Source: Candidatus Pseudothioglobus singularis PS1 (GTDB lineage Bacteria > Pseudomonadota > Gammaproteobacteria > PS1 > Pseudothioglobaceae). Taken from it: a stretch of 64,000 bases of DNA. Below are positions 1-8,480 of the stretch, piece by piece. Numbering within the stretch: position 1 is the first letter of the stretch; the number at the start of each line of letters is the position of its first letter. The stretch is taken from assembly GCF_001281385.1 (NCBI RefSeq), contig NZ_CP006911.1, positions 992,001 to 1,056,000 on the forward strand. Direction: 5' to 3'. The position numbers were made by a program, and so were the translations under genes. The notes under the pieces are model-generated. The model had not been told where the DNA came from, did not search any database, and saw only the letters and a list, made by a program, of their open reading frames with translations.

Positions 1-6
1 CATAAT

Positions 7-1440
7 TTATTTCATGCCTGTTGAGGCAATTCCTGTTGTAATATATTTTTGAAGAAAAACAAAGACCAGTGTTGTTGGTACCAAGCTTACCACCGTCATT
101 GCAAGAGCATAATGCTCCCTCGCAAGATACTCTCCATTAAAGTCAAGCAAACAAAGCTGAATAGTGTAAGCGGCTTTTGTTGTTGAAACAGCTATCATAG
201 GGAGGATGAGATCATTCCAACGCCATATAATAGAAAGAATTCCAAGCACAGCTATTGCAGGCAGTGCCAATGGAAATATAATTCGCCAATAAATTGTCCA
301 CTCACTAGCTGCATCCATTCTTGCAGCCTCCAAGAGTTCATCTGGAATCGTAAGCATATATTGCCTGAGCATAAAGACCCCAGTAGGTGTCGCTGCTCCC
401 GGAATGATTACCCCCCAAAGAGAGCCAGAGAGACCTGTCATTGTTACCATTTTAAAAATACCCACAATGAGTACCGATGCAGGAACCATTAAAGTTGCCA
501 AAATGATAACAAAAAAGATGACCTGTCCATTAAATCGATACTTAGATAAGGCGAAAGCTGCCATAGAGTTAATCAGCAGTGTTATCAAGGTTGCTACTAT
601 TGTAACGAAGACCGAATTATTGAGACACCTAACCGCATCAAAGCTTTTTAGGGCTTTTTTAGTTAAAGGATCCGTATAGTTGATCCAAGAAGGCTTTAAA
701 TTTTTGTTAATAATAATTTCATTTTGAGGAAGCTTGGTTATGCCTCCTTTGGGATTGGAGACAAGCCTTGCATTGACAGTGTCTTTGGTTGGGTTAATTC
801 GGCTCACAGAGTACTCAACTAATTCTCCCGTTTGAGGATCCATCATGGACACCAAAATTTGCGCTGTAAATCCATTCGGTTTATAGGGCTTGAGTCCTAA
901 ATATTCAGATAACAACCTCGCATCCTCGTCAACAAGGCTGTCCACTATTGCTTGAGGATCATATTCCTTCTTAGCACTCGGAAACATGCTTGGGTACTTG
1001 ATGAGCCAGTCAGGTAGGTTTTGGCTAAGAATTAAATCCTTAGCCATTACGGATACCAGTCCAAAGTGCGATCTTAAAGCGTAGTATTCATTTCCACTAA
1101 AATTTTTGATATAGTTGACAACGTCCTTTTCAGCTCTTTCGTCATCACTCAAATTTTTCCAAAACATGACCCATGGCTCGAGGTCTTTCATAATAAGAAT
1201 ATCTTTACCATCTGGCCCATAGGTTGTGGCTCTTGCAATACGCTCATAGTCCATTGGTAGAAAATTAGTATCATACTTTTGAAGTAAGAATTGTGACTTA
1301 ACTGAGTTCATTACTAGCCACAAAACTGGCAAAAAGATGATCAAAAAGCCAAGAAATAAAAAACCATAAGAGATCCAGTCGGTCAGACTAGCTTTCTTTT
1401 TGCCCTGTCTACGAGTAAAAAATTTAATGACATCTGTCAT
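7..1440 (-). CDS. Sugar ABC transporter inner-membrane permease (MalG type) with a large periplasmic insert
   Basis: This is one of the two membrane subunits of a carbohydrate ABC importer. The C-terminal half is a standard MalG-like permease, with membrane segments from about residue 274 and the EAA coupling loop at about 371-390 (EAARMDAASE), which contacts the ATPase. A hydrophobic segment lies at about residues 24-46. Between it and the core is a hydrophilic stretch of about 225 residues where MalG-type proteins usually have only some tens, so the protein is 477 aa instead of about 280-300. The start overlaps the end of the upstream permease by four bases (ATGA), implying translational coupling. 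An ATG on the same strand at positions 3-1, five bases past the stop, could begin another operon gene outside the window. The substrate is not readable from this protein alone; the context suggests a sugar or sulfosugar glycoside. Confidence 0.9.
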   Translation of the reverse strand: MTDVIKFFTRRQGKKKASLTDWISYGFLFLGFLIIFLPVLWLVMNSVKSQFLLQKYDTNFLPMDYERIARATTYGPDGKDILIMKDLEPWVMFWKNLSDDERAEKDVVNYIKNFSGNEYYALRSHFGLVSVMAKDLILSQNLPDWLIKYPSMFPSAKKEYDPQAIVDSLVDEDARLLSEYLGLKPYKPNGFTAQILVSMMDPQTGELVEYSVSRINPTKDTVNARLVSNPKGGITKLPQNEIIINKNLKPSWINYTDPLTKKALKSFDAVRCLNNSVFVTIVATLITLLINSMAAFALSKYRFNGQVIFFVIILATLMVPASVLIVGIFKMVTMTGLSGSLWGVIIPGAATPTGVFMLRQYMLTIPDELLEAARMDAASEWTIYWRIIFPLALPAIAVLGILSIIWRWNDLILPMIAVSTTKAAYTIQLCLLDFNGEYLAREHYALAMTVVSLVPTTLVFVFLQKYITTGIASTGMK

Positions 1441-2492
1441 AGCTTGACTTGTCTCCTAGTTAAGTAGAATTGAAGCAAAGAAAGAACGATTAATATCAGC
1501 GCAACAATTAGAGAAGCCATTGCCGCAATGCCTAGGCCAAAGAATGTTTTTTGGCCACGTATTCCGGCATTTTCAACAATATAAGAAACAAGTGAGATCC
1601 ACCCAACTTGAAGCGCATAAAGCTCCTCAAATGCCTGAACCGCTTTAATGAGTGACAGTACTGTTACAACTAGTAAGATTGGCATTAATAAGGGCAGTGT
1701 AATGCGCCAAAAAACTCGCCTCTCTGAAGTCCCGTCCATTTGAGCAGCCTCATAAAGGTCTCTAGGAATTGACTGAAGTCCAGCCAACAAGATGAGCATA
1801 TAAAAACCCATATGAGCCCATGTATAGACAAAGATTGACCAGAACATTGTCCAGTTTGGATCCATTAGCCACTGGATCGGCTCACTAATCCAGTTCCAGT
1901 CTATTAGTGTTTGAGACAACATGCCTTGCCTCTTCAGTATAAGAGTCCATAAAAATGCAACAACCACAGGGCTCAGCATGACTGGATAAAAAAATACAGC
2001 CCTCCAAAAACCCCTTCCAATAACCTCCCTATTGAGAACAATTGCAGTAAAAAGAGCTATGAGTATCATAATAGGCACTTGAAGTATCACAAACACAAAT
2101 GTGTCATACAGCGCTGATTTGAATTTGGCATTCTCAACGTTAATACCGCCAGTATCAATTTGAATTTCCTGAGTAATTCTTGCCAGGTTATCAAGCCCTG
2201 AAAACGCTCTATTCTCAAAGTTGATACTTGTTCCATCGGTCACAGAAAAGCCAAAGTTCATGAACAATGGAAGAAACGTAAAGAGTCCAAATATGAGGAT
2301 ATTTGGAAATAAAAATAAGTAAGGAAGAGATTTAGTTCCAAACAGTTTTTGAGTAAACTCGATGGGCCAGCCAATACTTGACATAAGCTTTGGAATAAAG
2401 CCATAGACATCCTTTGCTAATATAAAACCCACCAAAAGATAGAGAGCAAAAAATAGAAACCAACTATTAAGATTTAAAACAGCGTCAAACAT
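1437..2492 (-). CDS. Sugar ABC transporter inner-membrane permease (MalF type)
   Basis: This is the partner membrane subunit of the preceding MalG-type permease. The 351-aa protein has an extra N-terminal hydrophobic helix (about residues 8-27) ahead of the usual six-helix core. The EAA loop is visible near the C-terminal third (YEAAQMDGTSERRVFWR followed by LPLL). It lies between the binding protein gene upstream and the MalG-type gene downstream, overlapping the latter by four bases. The family imports oligosaccharides, glycosides or polyols. The substrate is inferred only from the adjacent divergent sugar-catabolic operon. Confidence 0.9.
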   Translation of the reverse strand: MFDAVLNLNSWFLFFALYLLVGFILAKDVYGFIPKLMSSIGWPIEFTQKLFGTKSLPYLFLFPNILIFGLFTFLPLFMNFGFSVTDGTSINFENRAFSGLDNLARITQEIQIDTGGINVENAKFKSALYDTFVFVILQVPIMILIALFTAIVLNREVIGRGFWRAVFFYPVMLSPVVVAFLWTLILKRQGMLSQTLIDWNWISEPIQWLMDPNWTMFWSIFVYTWAHMGFYMLILLAGLQSIPRDLYEAAQMDGTSERRVFWRITLPLLMPILLVVTVLSLIKAVQAFEELYALQVGWISLVSYIVENAGIRGQKTFFGLGIAAMASLIVALILIVLSLLQFYLTRRQVKL

Positions 2493-2509
2493 TATAAGGA
2501 TTGAATTTT

Positions 2510-2543
2510 AAATAAAATTAAGGCCGCCTCAAGAGACGGCCTT
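2510..2543 (-). terminator. Hairpin plus U-rich tail between binding protein and permease genes
   Basis: The inverted repeat AAGGCCGCCTC / GAGACGGCCTT (one G-U pair on the minus-strand RNA) at 2520-2543 is followed on the minus strand by AATTTTATTT. It sits between the binding-protein gene and its downstream permease gene. It therefore probably acts as a partial terminator or 3' stabiliser, favouring binding-protein mRNA over permease mRNA. Confidence 0.7.
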
Positions 2544-2576
2544 AAAGTTTAGAACTTCAGTATAACTGAATAATAA

Positions 2577-3827
2577 CTATTCAGCTATCTTTGCTGCTAC
2601 GTCAGCATCAATCGCTGCCAAAGCGTCATCAAGGCTCATTTCACCAGTGATCGCTTTAGTTATGTAGTCAGGAACAATACCGTAAATGGCAAAGTTCTTA
2701 TTGTAACCTTGGAACCAATAGGCTTGCGGAGTAGATTCTGCCGCTTTACCTGCATTTGCTGCAAAAGTAGACAGTCCAGCTGAAACTCTCTGGCTTACGC
2801 CTGAGTAATCAATTCCAGCTTTTTGAAGACCTTGGTGTGCAGTAATGTTTGAAGTATTAGATGCAAAGTAACCCGCTCTTCCAGCTTGTGACAAGAAGTC
2901 AATGAACGAAGCTGAAACTTCAGGCTCCTTAGTTGATTTAAATGCAACAACTCCAGAACCTCCTGGCATTGCTCCACAACCACCTGATCCACATGGAATA
3001 GGAACAACTTTCCACTCAAAGTCAGTGATGTTTGCATCATAGTTACCAAGCATCCAAGATCCTGACATGTGCATAGCTACCGTACCATCTAGGAAAAGAG
3101 GTGCTGCATTTTTATAAGCAGTACCGCCACCAGCAGGCCAGCCTTCAGCAGGCATTAAGCCTTCCTCATGCCATCCAACAAACGTTTCAGCAAAAGCTTT
3201 GAATCCATCATCAACTAAAATAGGAACGCCATTCTCATGGAATTTAGCGCCATAAGAAAAAGCTGGTCCAGCCCATCTGTGTGCTGTTCTATCCATTGCA
3301 AGTCCAGCTGTTAGGCCTAGTTCAGACTTGACAACTCTTAGAGCGTCAGCCCAGTCATCCCAGGTAGCGCCTTCTTCAGGCATATCAACACCAGCATCTT
3401 CAAACATCGTTACGTTTACATAAGGACCCGTAACTGTGAGCTGTGCTTGCCAGCCATAAATTCCGTTATCGCCAGATGGTTTTCTATACCATGGCAACGT
3501 TGCACCATAGTTTGTTTCCCATTTTCCAGCATCAACATAAGGCGTAAGATCAAGGTAATACTGATTCAATCCACCTAAATTAGTAACACGAGCAACGTCT
3601 GGAGCAGAGCCAGCTTCAAGTTGATTCTCAAGCTGATCTCTAACTACATCATAGCCCACTTTTTCAAAGTTAACTGTATTTCCAGTTGAGTTTTCCCAAA
3701 CAGAAGACATCTCTTCCAAAACGTCACACTCATTAGCGTCCTGATAGCAAAGAAACTTAATTTCTGCTGCGTTAACACTAAACGAGGAGACGGCAAGAAA
3801 CGATACCAACAAAATACTTTTTTTCAT
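2577..3827 (-). CDS. Periplasmic sugar-binding protein of ABC importer
   Basis: This is a family 1 extracellular solute-binding protein that delivers a sugar to the MalF/MalG-type permeases encoded downstream. I place the start at the ATG at 3827, giving 416 aa, because a GGAGAGAGAT ribosome-binding site lies just upstream and the next residues (MKKSILL) open a clean signal peptide ending near VNA-AEI. A TTG 12 bases further up would add only MERD. The mature protein has the two-lobe pattern of the family, including the AGSAPDVAR segment typical of maltose-type binding proteins. It is expressed divergently from the sugar-catabolic operon at 4057. The ligand could be sulfoquinovosyl-glycerol or another glycoside; this is inference from context. 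Confidence 0.9.
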   Translation of the reverse strand: MKKSILLVSFLAVSSFSVNAAEIKFLCYQDANECDVLEEMSSVWENSTGNTVNFEKVGYDVVRDQLENQLEAGSAPDVARVTNLGGLNQYYLDLTPYVDAGKWETNYGATLPWYRKPSGDNGIYGWQAQLTVTGPYVNVTMFEDAGVDMPEEGATWDDWADALRVVKSELGLTAGLAMDRTAHRWAGPAFSYGAKFHENGVPILVDDGFKAFAETFVGWHEEGLMPAEGWPAGGGTAYKNAAPLFLDGTVAMHMSGSWMLGNYDANITDFEWKVVPIPCGSGGCGAMPGGSGVVAFKSTKEPEVSASFIDFLSQAGRAGYFASNTSNITAHQGLQKAGIDYSGVSQRVSAGLSTFAANAGKAAESTPQAYWFQGYNKNFAIYGIVPDYITKAITGEMSLDDALAAIDADVAAKIAE

Positions 3828-3857
3828 ATCTCTCTCCAATTATTTATATAGACAAAA

Positions 3858-3874
3858 ATTACAATATTTGTAAT
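3858..3874. promoter_or_regulatory. Perfect dyad ATTACAA-N3-TTGTAAT in the 5' leader of the binding-protein gene
   Basis: Seven-base arms ATTACAA and TTGTAAT are separated by TAT. The site lies 31 bases upstream of the binding-protein ATG, downstream of the predicted minus-strand -10 box, so it could be a repressor operator or a weak RNA stem. I find no matching copy at the other promoters examined. Confidence 0.4.
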
Positions 3875-3942
3875 TTGTTTGTTTGATTAATCTCATATAT
3901 AAAAAAGGAAAAGTTAAAAATATATAAAATTATTCAAATTGG

Positions 3943-3972
3943 AGTATACATGAATTCATATATAGCAGTAAA
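3943..3972 (-). promoter_or_regulatory. Predicted promoter of the binding-protein/permease operon
   Basis: On the minus strand a TATACT -10 (3943-3948) is preceded by a weak -35 TTTACT (3967-3972) with 18-bp spacing. The same ATGTATACT string occurs in the promoters of the galactoside operon (24913-24918) and glpK (10959-10964). Confidence 0.5.
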
Positions 3973-3997
3973 ATAATCCTATCGTTTTTGGTACACT

Positions 3998-4014
3998 GTT
4001 CCAATATATGAAAC
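3998..4014. promoter_or_regulatory. Shared 17-bp dyad, copy 1 (candidate IclR operator)
   Basis: The sequence GTTCCAATATATGAAAC is an imperfect palindrome. It differs at one position from the copy at 24967-24983 and closely resembles the copy at 10910-10926. It lies between two divergent operons, 49 bp upstream of the predicted -10 of the binding-protein gene and 42 bp before the aldolase ATG. IclR-family operators are typically dyads of this size, and an IclR gene lies at 11026. Confidence 0.65.
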
Positions 4015-4056
4015 TCTGTATTCTTTAACACTTTATTCTAATCTTATATATCAATA

Positions 4057-5079
4057 ATGAATACTCAAAATTTAGGAAAACTGATCCATCTAAAGAAACT
4101 TTGCACTGAAAATAATCACTTTCAAATGCTTGCTGTAGATCAAAGACCACCAATCTTTAACATCATATCTCAAGCAACAGGAAAAAAGCATACATACTCA
4201 CAAGTAGTTGAATGTAAAAAGCTCATAACCTCTCATATGTCAGAGTTTGCTACAGCCATTCTAATGGATCCTCACTATTCTTTGTCTAATCTTCTTTCGT
4301 TCAATAAGTCAAAAGGCCTTGTGATTACTTTAGAGGAGCACAGTTTTACAGAAACTAAGAAAGGAAGATACTCTAAAAATATCCCTAATTGGAGTGTTGA
4401 AAAAATTAAAAGAGCTGGAGGAGATGCAGTAAAAGTACTTGCTTGGTATAGACCAGATGCAGAGTCTAAATCAATTGAACACCAAAAAAACTACGTTAGA
4501 GAAATCGGTCAAGAGTGTGAAAAGTATAGTATCCCTTTTTTACTTGAGCTTCTTGTATATCCGTTTCAAGATGATGAAAATCATACGACTGAATACCAAG
4601 AACAAAAACAGAAAAAAACCCAACACGTTATTGATAGTGTTAAAGAATTCGCTAAAGACGAATATAAAGTTGATATTTTTAAATTAGAGAGTCCTGTCGA
4701 TAGCAGTCAACTTGAAGGCGAAATAAGTCAAGATACAAAAGCAGCATTCAAAGACCTCTCTTTAGCAACTAATAATAAACCATGGGTTGTGCTTTCCTCT
4801 GGAATGGGCAAGGATTCATTCTATAAGTGTTTAGAGCTTGCCTACAAAAATGGGGCCTCAGGATATCTTGCAGGGAGAACTATCTGGCTTGATGCCTTCA
4901 ACCAATATCCAAATATTAAGCAAGTCGAAGAAGGTTTAAAAAAAGACTCTAGAAGCTATGTTAATAAGTTAAATGAATTAACTGCCTCAAATGCTCAATC
5001 TCTTGAAACTTATTTTAATAATGGATTTAAAATTGAAAGCCCTGAACAATTTACAAAAGAATTTGGAGGTTTTGAATGA
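4057..5079 (+). CDS. Class I aldolase of the LacD/YihT family (candidate sulfofructose-1-phosphate aldolase)
   Basis: This enzyme probably splits a ketohexose phosphate into dihydroxyacetone phosphate and an aldehyde through a Schiff base. The 340-aa sequence follows tagatose-1,6-bisphosphate aldolase LacD throughout: the early DQR motif (28-30), AVKVLAWY with Lys126, and DIFKLESP with Lys209, which matches the Schiff-base lysine region of LacD. The sulfofructosephosphate aldolase YihT belongs to the same superfamily. The neighbours are an isomerase, a YihV-like kinase and a SlcC-like dehydrogenase, so a 6-deoxy-6-sulfofructose-1-phosphate substrate is plausible. Tagatose-bisphosphate aldolase is the main alternative. 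It is first in a five-gene plus-strand operon, and the next gene overlaps by four bases. No Shine-Dalgarno sequence is evident before the ATG. Confidence 0.8.
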   Translation: MNTQNLGKLIHLKKLCTENNHFQMLAVDQRPPIFNIISQATGKKHTYSQVVECKKLITSHMSEFATAILMDPHYSLSNLLSFNKSKGLVITLEEHSFTETKKGRYSKNIPNWSVEKIKRAGGDAVKVLAWYRPDAESKSIEHQKNYVREIGQECEKYSIPFLLELLVYPFQDDENHTTEYQEQKQKKTQHVIDSVKEFAKDEYKVDIFKLESPVDSSQLEGEISQDTKAAFKDLSLATNNKPWVVLSSGMGKDSFYKCLELAYKNGASGYLAGRTIWLDAFNQYPNIKQVEEGLKKDSRSYVNKLNELTASNAQSLETYFNNGFKIESPEQFTKEFGGFE

Positions 5080-6452
5080 TTGGATATTTAGCACTTGCAA
5101 GGGAAACCTTTGATGTTGAGTTTGCTGAGTCAAAATTCAGTAACGCCAAGTCACTTTTATTGTCGCTATCTCCGAGTGCAATTGGCTTTAATGAGCTCAT
5201 TACGAATGATGAAGATGCCAGTAAAGCTTTAACATTTTTTAAAAGTAACCCCTGTGACAAAATTTTTCTCTTTCAAACAACCTTTACAGACGCTAAATTT
5301 CTCTTAAATTTTGCTCAAGAAATCAACAAACCCATTTGCATCGTCTCATTTCCAGAGCCAAGAACGGGTGGAAGATTAAGGCTCAACTCGATTTGTGGCC
5401 TCAACCTGGGTATGCACTCATTAATAAAGAACAGCATTACTCCAGAATTTGTCATCATGGAGTCTGATGAAAAAGTCAATGAGTCCTCATTTCTAGGTTT
5501 TATAAGCGGCACAGCTGAAGTTGATCAACTGTCTTGGAAAGAAGCAACGATTAGTAACAATCACGCTGATTTTGATTACACTATTGACAAGCAAACTATA
5601 GGAATTATTGGAACTAGGCCTGAAGGCTTTGATACCTGTGACTATGACTCCAACGAGGTAACGAGTAAGCTCAATGTGTCCCTGATAGATCTCGAGCTTG
5701 AAGACCTTTTTGATGAAGCCAAAGAAGTTGAAGCAGATACTATTCTTAAAACCAAGAGCACTGTTTCAAGTTATCTTCAAGGAACCGAGGATCTCGTTCA
5801 AGAAGAATTTGATAAAAGCCTTTCAATCTATCATGGTCTTGAGAGTTTAAAAGATAAGCACAATCTTGACGCCTTTGCGATACGATGCTGGCCAGAGACT
5901 TTCACAGAGTATGGATGCGCTTCATGTGGACCGATGGCAATGATGAATGAAAAAAAAGTAAGCTGCGCTTGCGAGGCAGACGTACTTGGAGGAATTAGCT
6001 GCAACATACTTAACCAAATGAATGACAGCCCTTCCCTTCTCGTAGATATTGTTGACGTTGACAAAGCTGACAATTCCTTGGTATTTTGGCATTGTGGTTT
6101 AGCCCCAATCAGTATGGCAAAAAAAGGTACTGCTAAATCTGGAATTCACTCTAATAGAAGAAAACCCCTGCTTCATGATTTCAGTCTTAAGGAGGGTGAA
6201 ATAACTATATTTAGAGTTTCAAAAGCTCGAAACACACTTCAATTTTTCATTATGAAGGGCAAGGTCATTGATAGACCAAACTCTTTTTCTGGAACCTCTG
6301 GAGTAATTAGTCTGGGTGAGAATAGTCCACAAAAATTAGAGGAAATGTTTAAAGGTGGACTTGAGCACCATGTTGCATTTACTTATGGTGATATATCTGA
6401 TCAATTAATTCATTTTGGTCAGCAAATGAATATACCCACATATACGCTATGA
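5076..6452 (+). CDS. L-fucose/arabinose isomerase-like sugar isomerase (candidate sulfoquinovose isomerase)
   Basis: This is probably a metal-dependent aldose-ketose isomerase. The 458-aa protein has the layout of the FucI/AraA-like superfamily: an N-terminal Rossmann-like half and a C-terminal half carrying CWPETF (271-276), the Cys-rich CASCGPMAMM and CACEADVLGG (298-306) region, and FWHCGLAP (338-345), which supply acidic and histidine residues of the type used for Mn2+ binding. It overlaps the aldolase gene before it and the oxidoreductase gene after it by four bases each, so the three are co-translated. It is not related to YihS, the AGE-fold isomerase of classical sulfoglycolysis. As I recall, a variant EMP-type sulfoglycolysis uses a FucI-like isomerase, which would fit. 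The substrate remains inferred. Confidence 0.7.
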   Translation: MIGYLALARETFDVEFAESKFSNAKSLLLSLSPSAIGFNELITNDEDASKALTFFKSNPCDKIFLFQTTFTDAKFLLNFAQEINKPICIVSFPEPRTGGRLRLNSICGLNLGMHSLIKNSITPEFVIMESDEKVNESSFLGFISGTAEVDQLSWKEATISNNHADFDYTIDKQTIGIIGTRPEGFDTCDYDSNEVTSKLNVSLIDLELEDLFDEAKEVEADTILKTKSTVSSYLQGTEDLVQEEFDKSLSIYHGLESLKDKHNLDAFAIRCWPETFTEYGCASCGPMAMMNEKKVSCACEADVLGGISCNILNQMNDSPSLLVDIVDVDKADNSLVFWHCGLAPISMAKKGTAKSGIHSNRRKPLLHDFSLKEGEITIFRVSKARNTLQFFIMKGKVIDRPNSFSGTSGVISLGENSPQKLEEMFKGGLEHHVAFTYGDISDQLIHFGQQMNIPTYTL

Positions 6453-7537
6453 CAGAAAAACTAAAATATGCCATTATTGGTGCAGGGTGTATGGGCCAAG
6501 AGCACATACTTAATATAGATATTATTGATGATGCTGAGGTTGTTGCATTGTGCGATACTAGTGAAAAATCTATCAAGGAATCTCTTGACTTACTTAATAA
6601 TGATGTTGCTATTTTTGATAATTACATTGACCTTGTAGAGGCCAACATTGCAGATGCATTTATCATTGCAACACCCAACTTTACGCACATTGAAGTTTTG
6701 AAAGAAGTAATGAAATCAGAAGCTCATCTGCTGATAGAAAAGCCGCTCTGTACAACTGTTAAGGACTGTCAAGAATTTGAAAAATTGGCAGTAGACTATC
6801 CGGGTGTTATTTGGACTGCGATGGAATATCGCTATATGCCACCTGTCCAAAGAATGATTAAAGAGATTCATAACAAAACTATCGGTGATTTAAAAATGCT
6901 CTCTATTCGTGAGCACCGCTTTCCATTTCTTCATAAAGTTGATGACTGGAACCGCTTCGCTATAAAGACTGGAGGCACTCTGGTTGAAAAGTGTTGCCAC
7001 TTTTTTGACCTAATGAGACTGATTGCTCAAAGTGAACCTCTAAAAGTTTATGCGAGTGGCAATCAAGACGTTAACCATCTAGACGAGTCCTATGACGGAG
7101 AAACACCTGATATTCTTGATAATGCGTTTGTCATTGTTGACTTTGAGAATGGAGTCAGAGCATTCCTAGACTTGTGTATGTTTGCAGAAAACTCCGACTA
7201 TCAAGAGGAGTTGTGCGCAGTAGGTTCTGTAGGAAAAGTAGAAACTGAAGTGCCATCAAATTCCTCCGGAATTACAAACTCGGACATCAGAATTGGACTC
7301 AGAGAAAATCAAACTGCACTCAAAGAAAACATAACTGTTGATGCTAAAATCCATCAGGCAGGACACCATCATGGCTCAACATACTATGAACACACCTCGT
7401 TCATCAGCGCTATTCGCAACAACACCAAACCAGAAGTCTCGCTCAACGATGGCCTCATTGCAGTTGCAATTGGTGAGGCCGCAGAAATCTCTATCAAAGA
7501 AGGAAGGGTTGTCCAGATGAGTGAATTTAACCTCTAG
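6449..7537 (+). CDS. Gfo/Idh/MocA-family NAD-dependent oxidoreductase (candidate NAD+-dependent sulfoquinovosidase)
   Basis: The 362-aa protein has an N-terminal NAD(P)-binding fold with GAGCMG (11-16) and the family EKP motif (97-99). A catalytic-region signature follows: GGTLVEKCCHFFD (175-187) with His184 and Asp187. Members oxidise sugars or, in glycosidase subfamilies, cleave glycosides by a transient NAD+ redox cycle. A Gfo/Idh/MocA family of NAD+-dependent sulfoquinovosidases (GH188) is known from sulfoquinovose loci. No GH31 sulfoquinovosidase is present here, and this gene sits between the isomerase and a YihV-like kinase, so it is my best candidate for releasing sulfoquinovose from its glycoside. 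An ordinary sugar or inositol dehydrogenase is the alternative. Confidence 0.7.
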   Translation: MTEKLKYAIIGAGCMGQEHILNIDIIDDAEVVALCDTSEKSIKESLDLLNNDVAIFDNYIDLVEANIADAFIIATPNFTHIEVLKEVMKSEAHLLIEKPLCTTVKDCQEFEKLAVDYPGVIWTAMEYRYMPPVQRMIKEIHNKTIGDLKMLSIREHRFPFLHKVDDWNRFAIKTGGTLVEKCCHFFDLMRLIAQSEPLKVYASGNQDVNHLDESYDGETPDILDNAFVIVDFENGVRAFLDLCMFAENSDYQEELCAVGSVGKVETEVPSNSSGITNSDIRIGLRENQTALKENITVDAKIHQAGHHHGSTYYEHTSFISAIRNNTKPEVSLNDGLIAVAIGEAAEISIKEGRVVQMSEFNL

Positions 7538-7573
7538 CAACACCCGCCACCTATTTTCATTACAATTGACCCC

Positions 7574-8479
7574 ATGATTACTTGCGTTGGCCCTATTTTT
7601 CTAGACAGAGTTGTCAAAATTGATCGCTTTCCTGAAAAGCCAATCAAAATGGTAGCAAATGGACTAGAGAAGCGCCTCGGTGGGCCTGCTCCTGTTGCGA
7701 GCTTTGCCATTAGTTCTCTTGGCGGTAATGTAGAATTTATTGGCAGATTTGGGAGTGATGATGCCGCTGATTTTTTAAAGTCAGAGTTTATTAAATCTGG
7801 CATCCCAACTCTTAAATCCATCACCGTTCAAGATGCTCAAACGTCACAAAGCCACATCTTTGAAGATAAAAAAGGTGAAAGAATGCTGGCAGTCTTCAAT
7901 GAGGATAAGCTCATCAATGAAAAGACAATGCCTATTTTTGATTTTTCTATTGGACAGTCTTATCTTGTGGACACCAACTGGATTGAAGCAGCCCATTACG
8001 TTGCAGTTCATTGTCAAAATAATAAGCTCAATTGTGTTGTTGATCTTGATAATTTCTCTAATAGCACTCTTCTTGAAGAGGTAGTCAATCTCTCGTCCCA
8101 TCCAATTTTTTCTGAAATTGGCTTGAATCGATACACAAACAACACACCTATCATAGAAGCACTAAAAAGTCTCTATCAAAGTAACCCAAAATTTTATGCG
8201 GTAACCCAAGGATCTAAAGGCGTTTATTGGATCGACAATGGAGAAATTTTTCATTGTGACTCACCCCTCGTTGAAGTAAAAGAAACGAATGGTGCTGGAG
8301 ATGTTTTTCATGGCGCTTTTGCTCATTTCATTACTACTAAACCCATACAAGAGGCAATCGAACTTGCAACAGCCACAGCATCGCTAAAGTGCACAATGAT
8401 AGGCGGCATTAATAATCTGCCCAACTCTAACGACGTGGCAGAGTTTTCAAACAAATTACAACCTTCTAGAAAAATTTAA
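7574..8479 (+). CDS. PfkB-family kinase, YihV-like (candidate sulfofructose kinase)
   Basis: This is a ribokinase/PfkB fold sugar kinase of 301 aa that transfers phosphate from ATP to a ketose. It has the N-terminal glycine pair in RLGGPAP (35-41), FIGRFGSDD (55-63) and the C-terminal anion-hole motif NGAGDVFHGA with catalytic base Asp243. Several stretches follow my memory of E. coli YihV (6-deoxy-6-sulfofructose kinase) rather than generic ribokinases: SQSHIF followed by KGER (91-103), IFSEIGLNR (178-186) and SLKCTMIGG (270-278). It starts 36 bases after the oxidoreductase stop and ends just before the dehydrogenase gene. The kinase product would be the substrate of the aldolase at 4057. 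This is the strongest single indication of sulfoglycolysis in the locus. Confidence 0.8.
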   Translation: MITCVGPIFLDRVVKIDRFPEKPIKMVANGLEKRLGGPAPVASFAISSLGGNVEFIGRFGSDDAADFLKSEFIKSGIPTLKSITVQDAQTSQSHIFEDKKGERMLAVFNEDKLINEKTMPIFDFSIGQSYLVDTNWIEAAHYVAVHCQNNKLNCVVDLDNFSNSTLLEEVVNLSSHPIFSEIGLNRYTNNTPIIEALKSLYQSNPKFYAVTQGSKGVYWIDNGEIFHCDSPLVEVKETNGAGDVFHGAFAHFITTKPIQEAIELATATASLKCTMIGGINNLPNSNDVAEFSNKLQPSRKI

Positions 8480-8480
8480 A

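Noticed and set aside
404-679. 91-codon plus-strand ORF inside the first permease gene
   Set aside because: It is antisense to a well-supported gene, has no recognisable features and no ribosome-binding site.
3828-3839. TTG start adding four residues to the first binding protein
   Set aside because: The ATG at 3827 has a well-spaced GGAG site and opens a clean signal peptide; the GGAG site itself lies within the extra codons.
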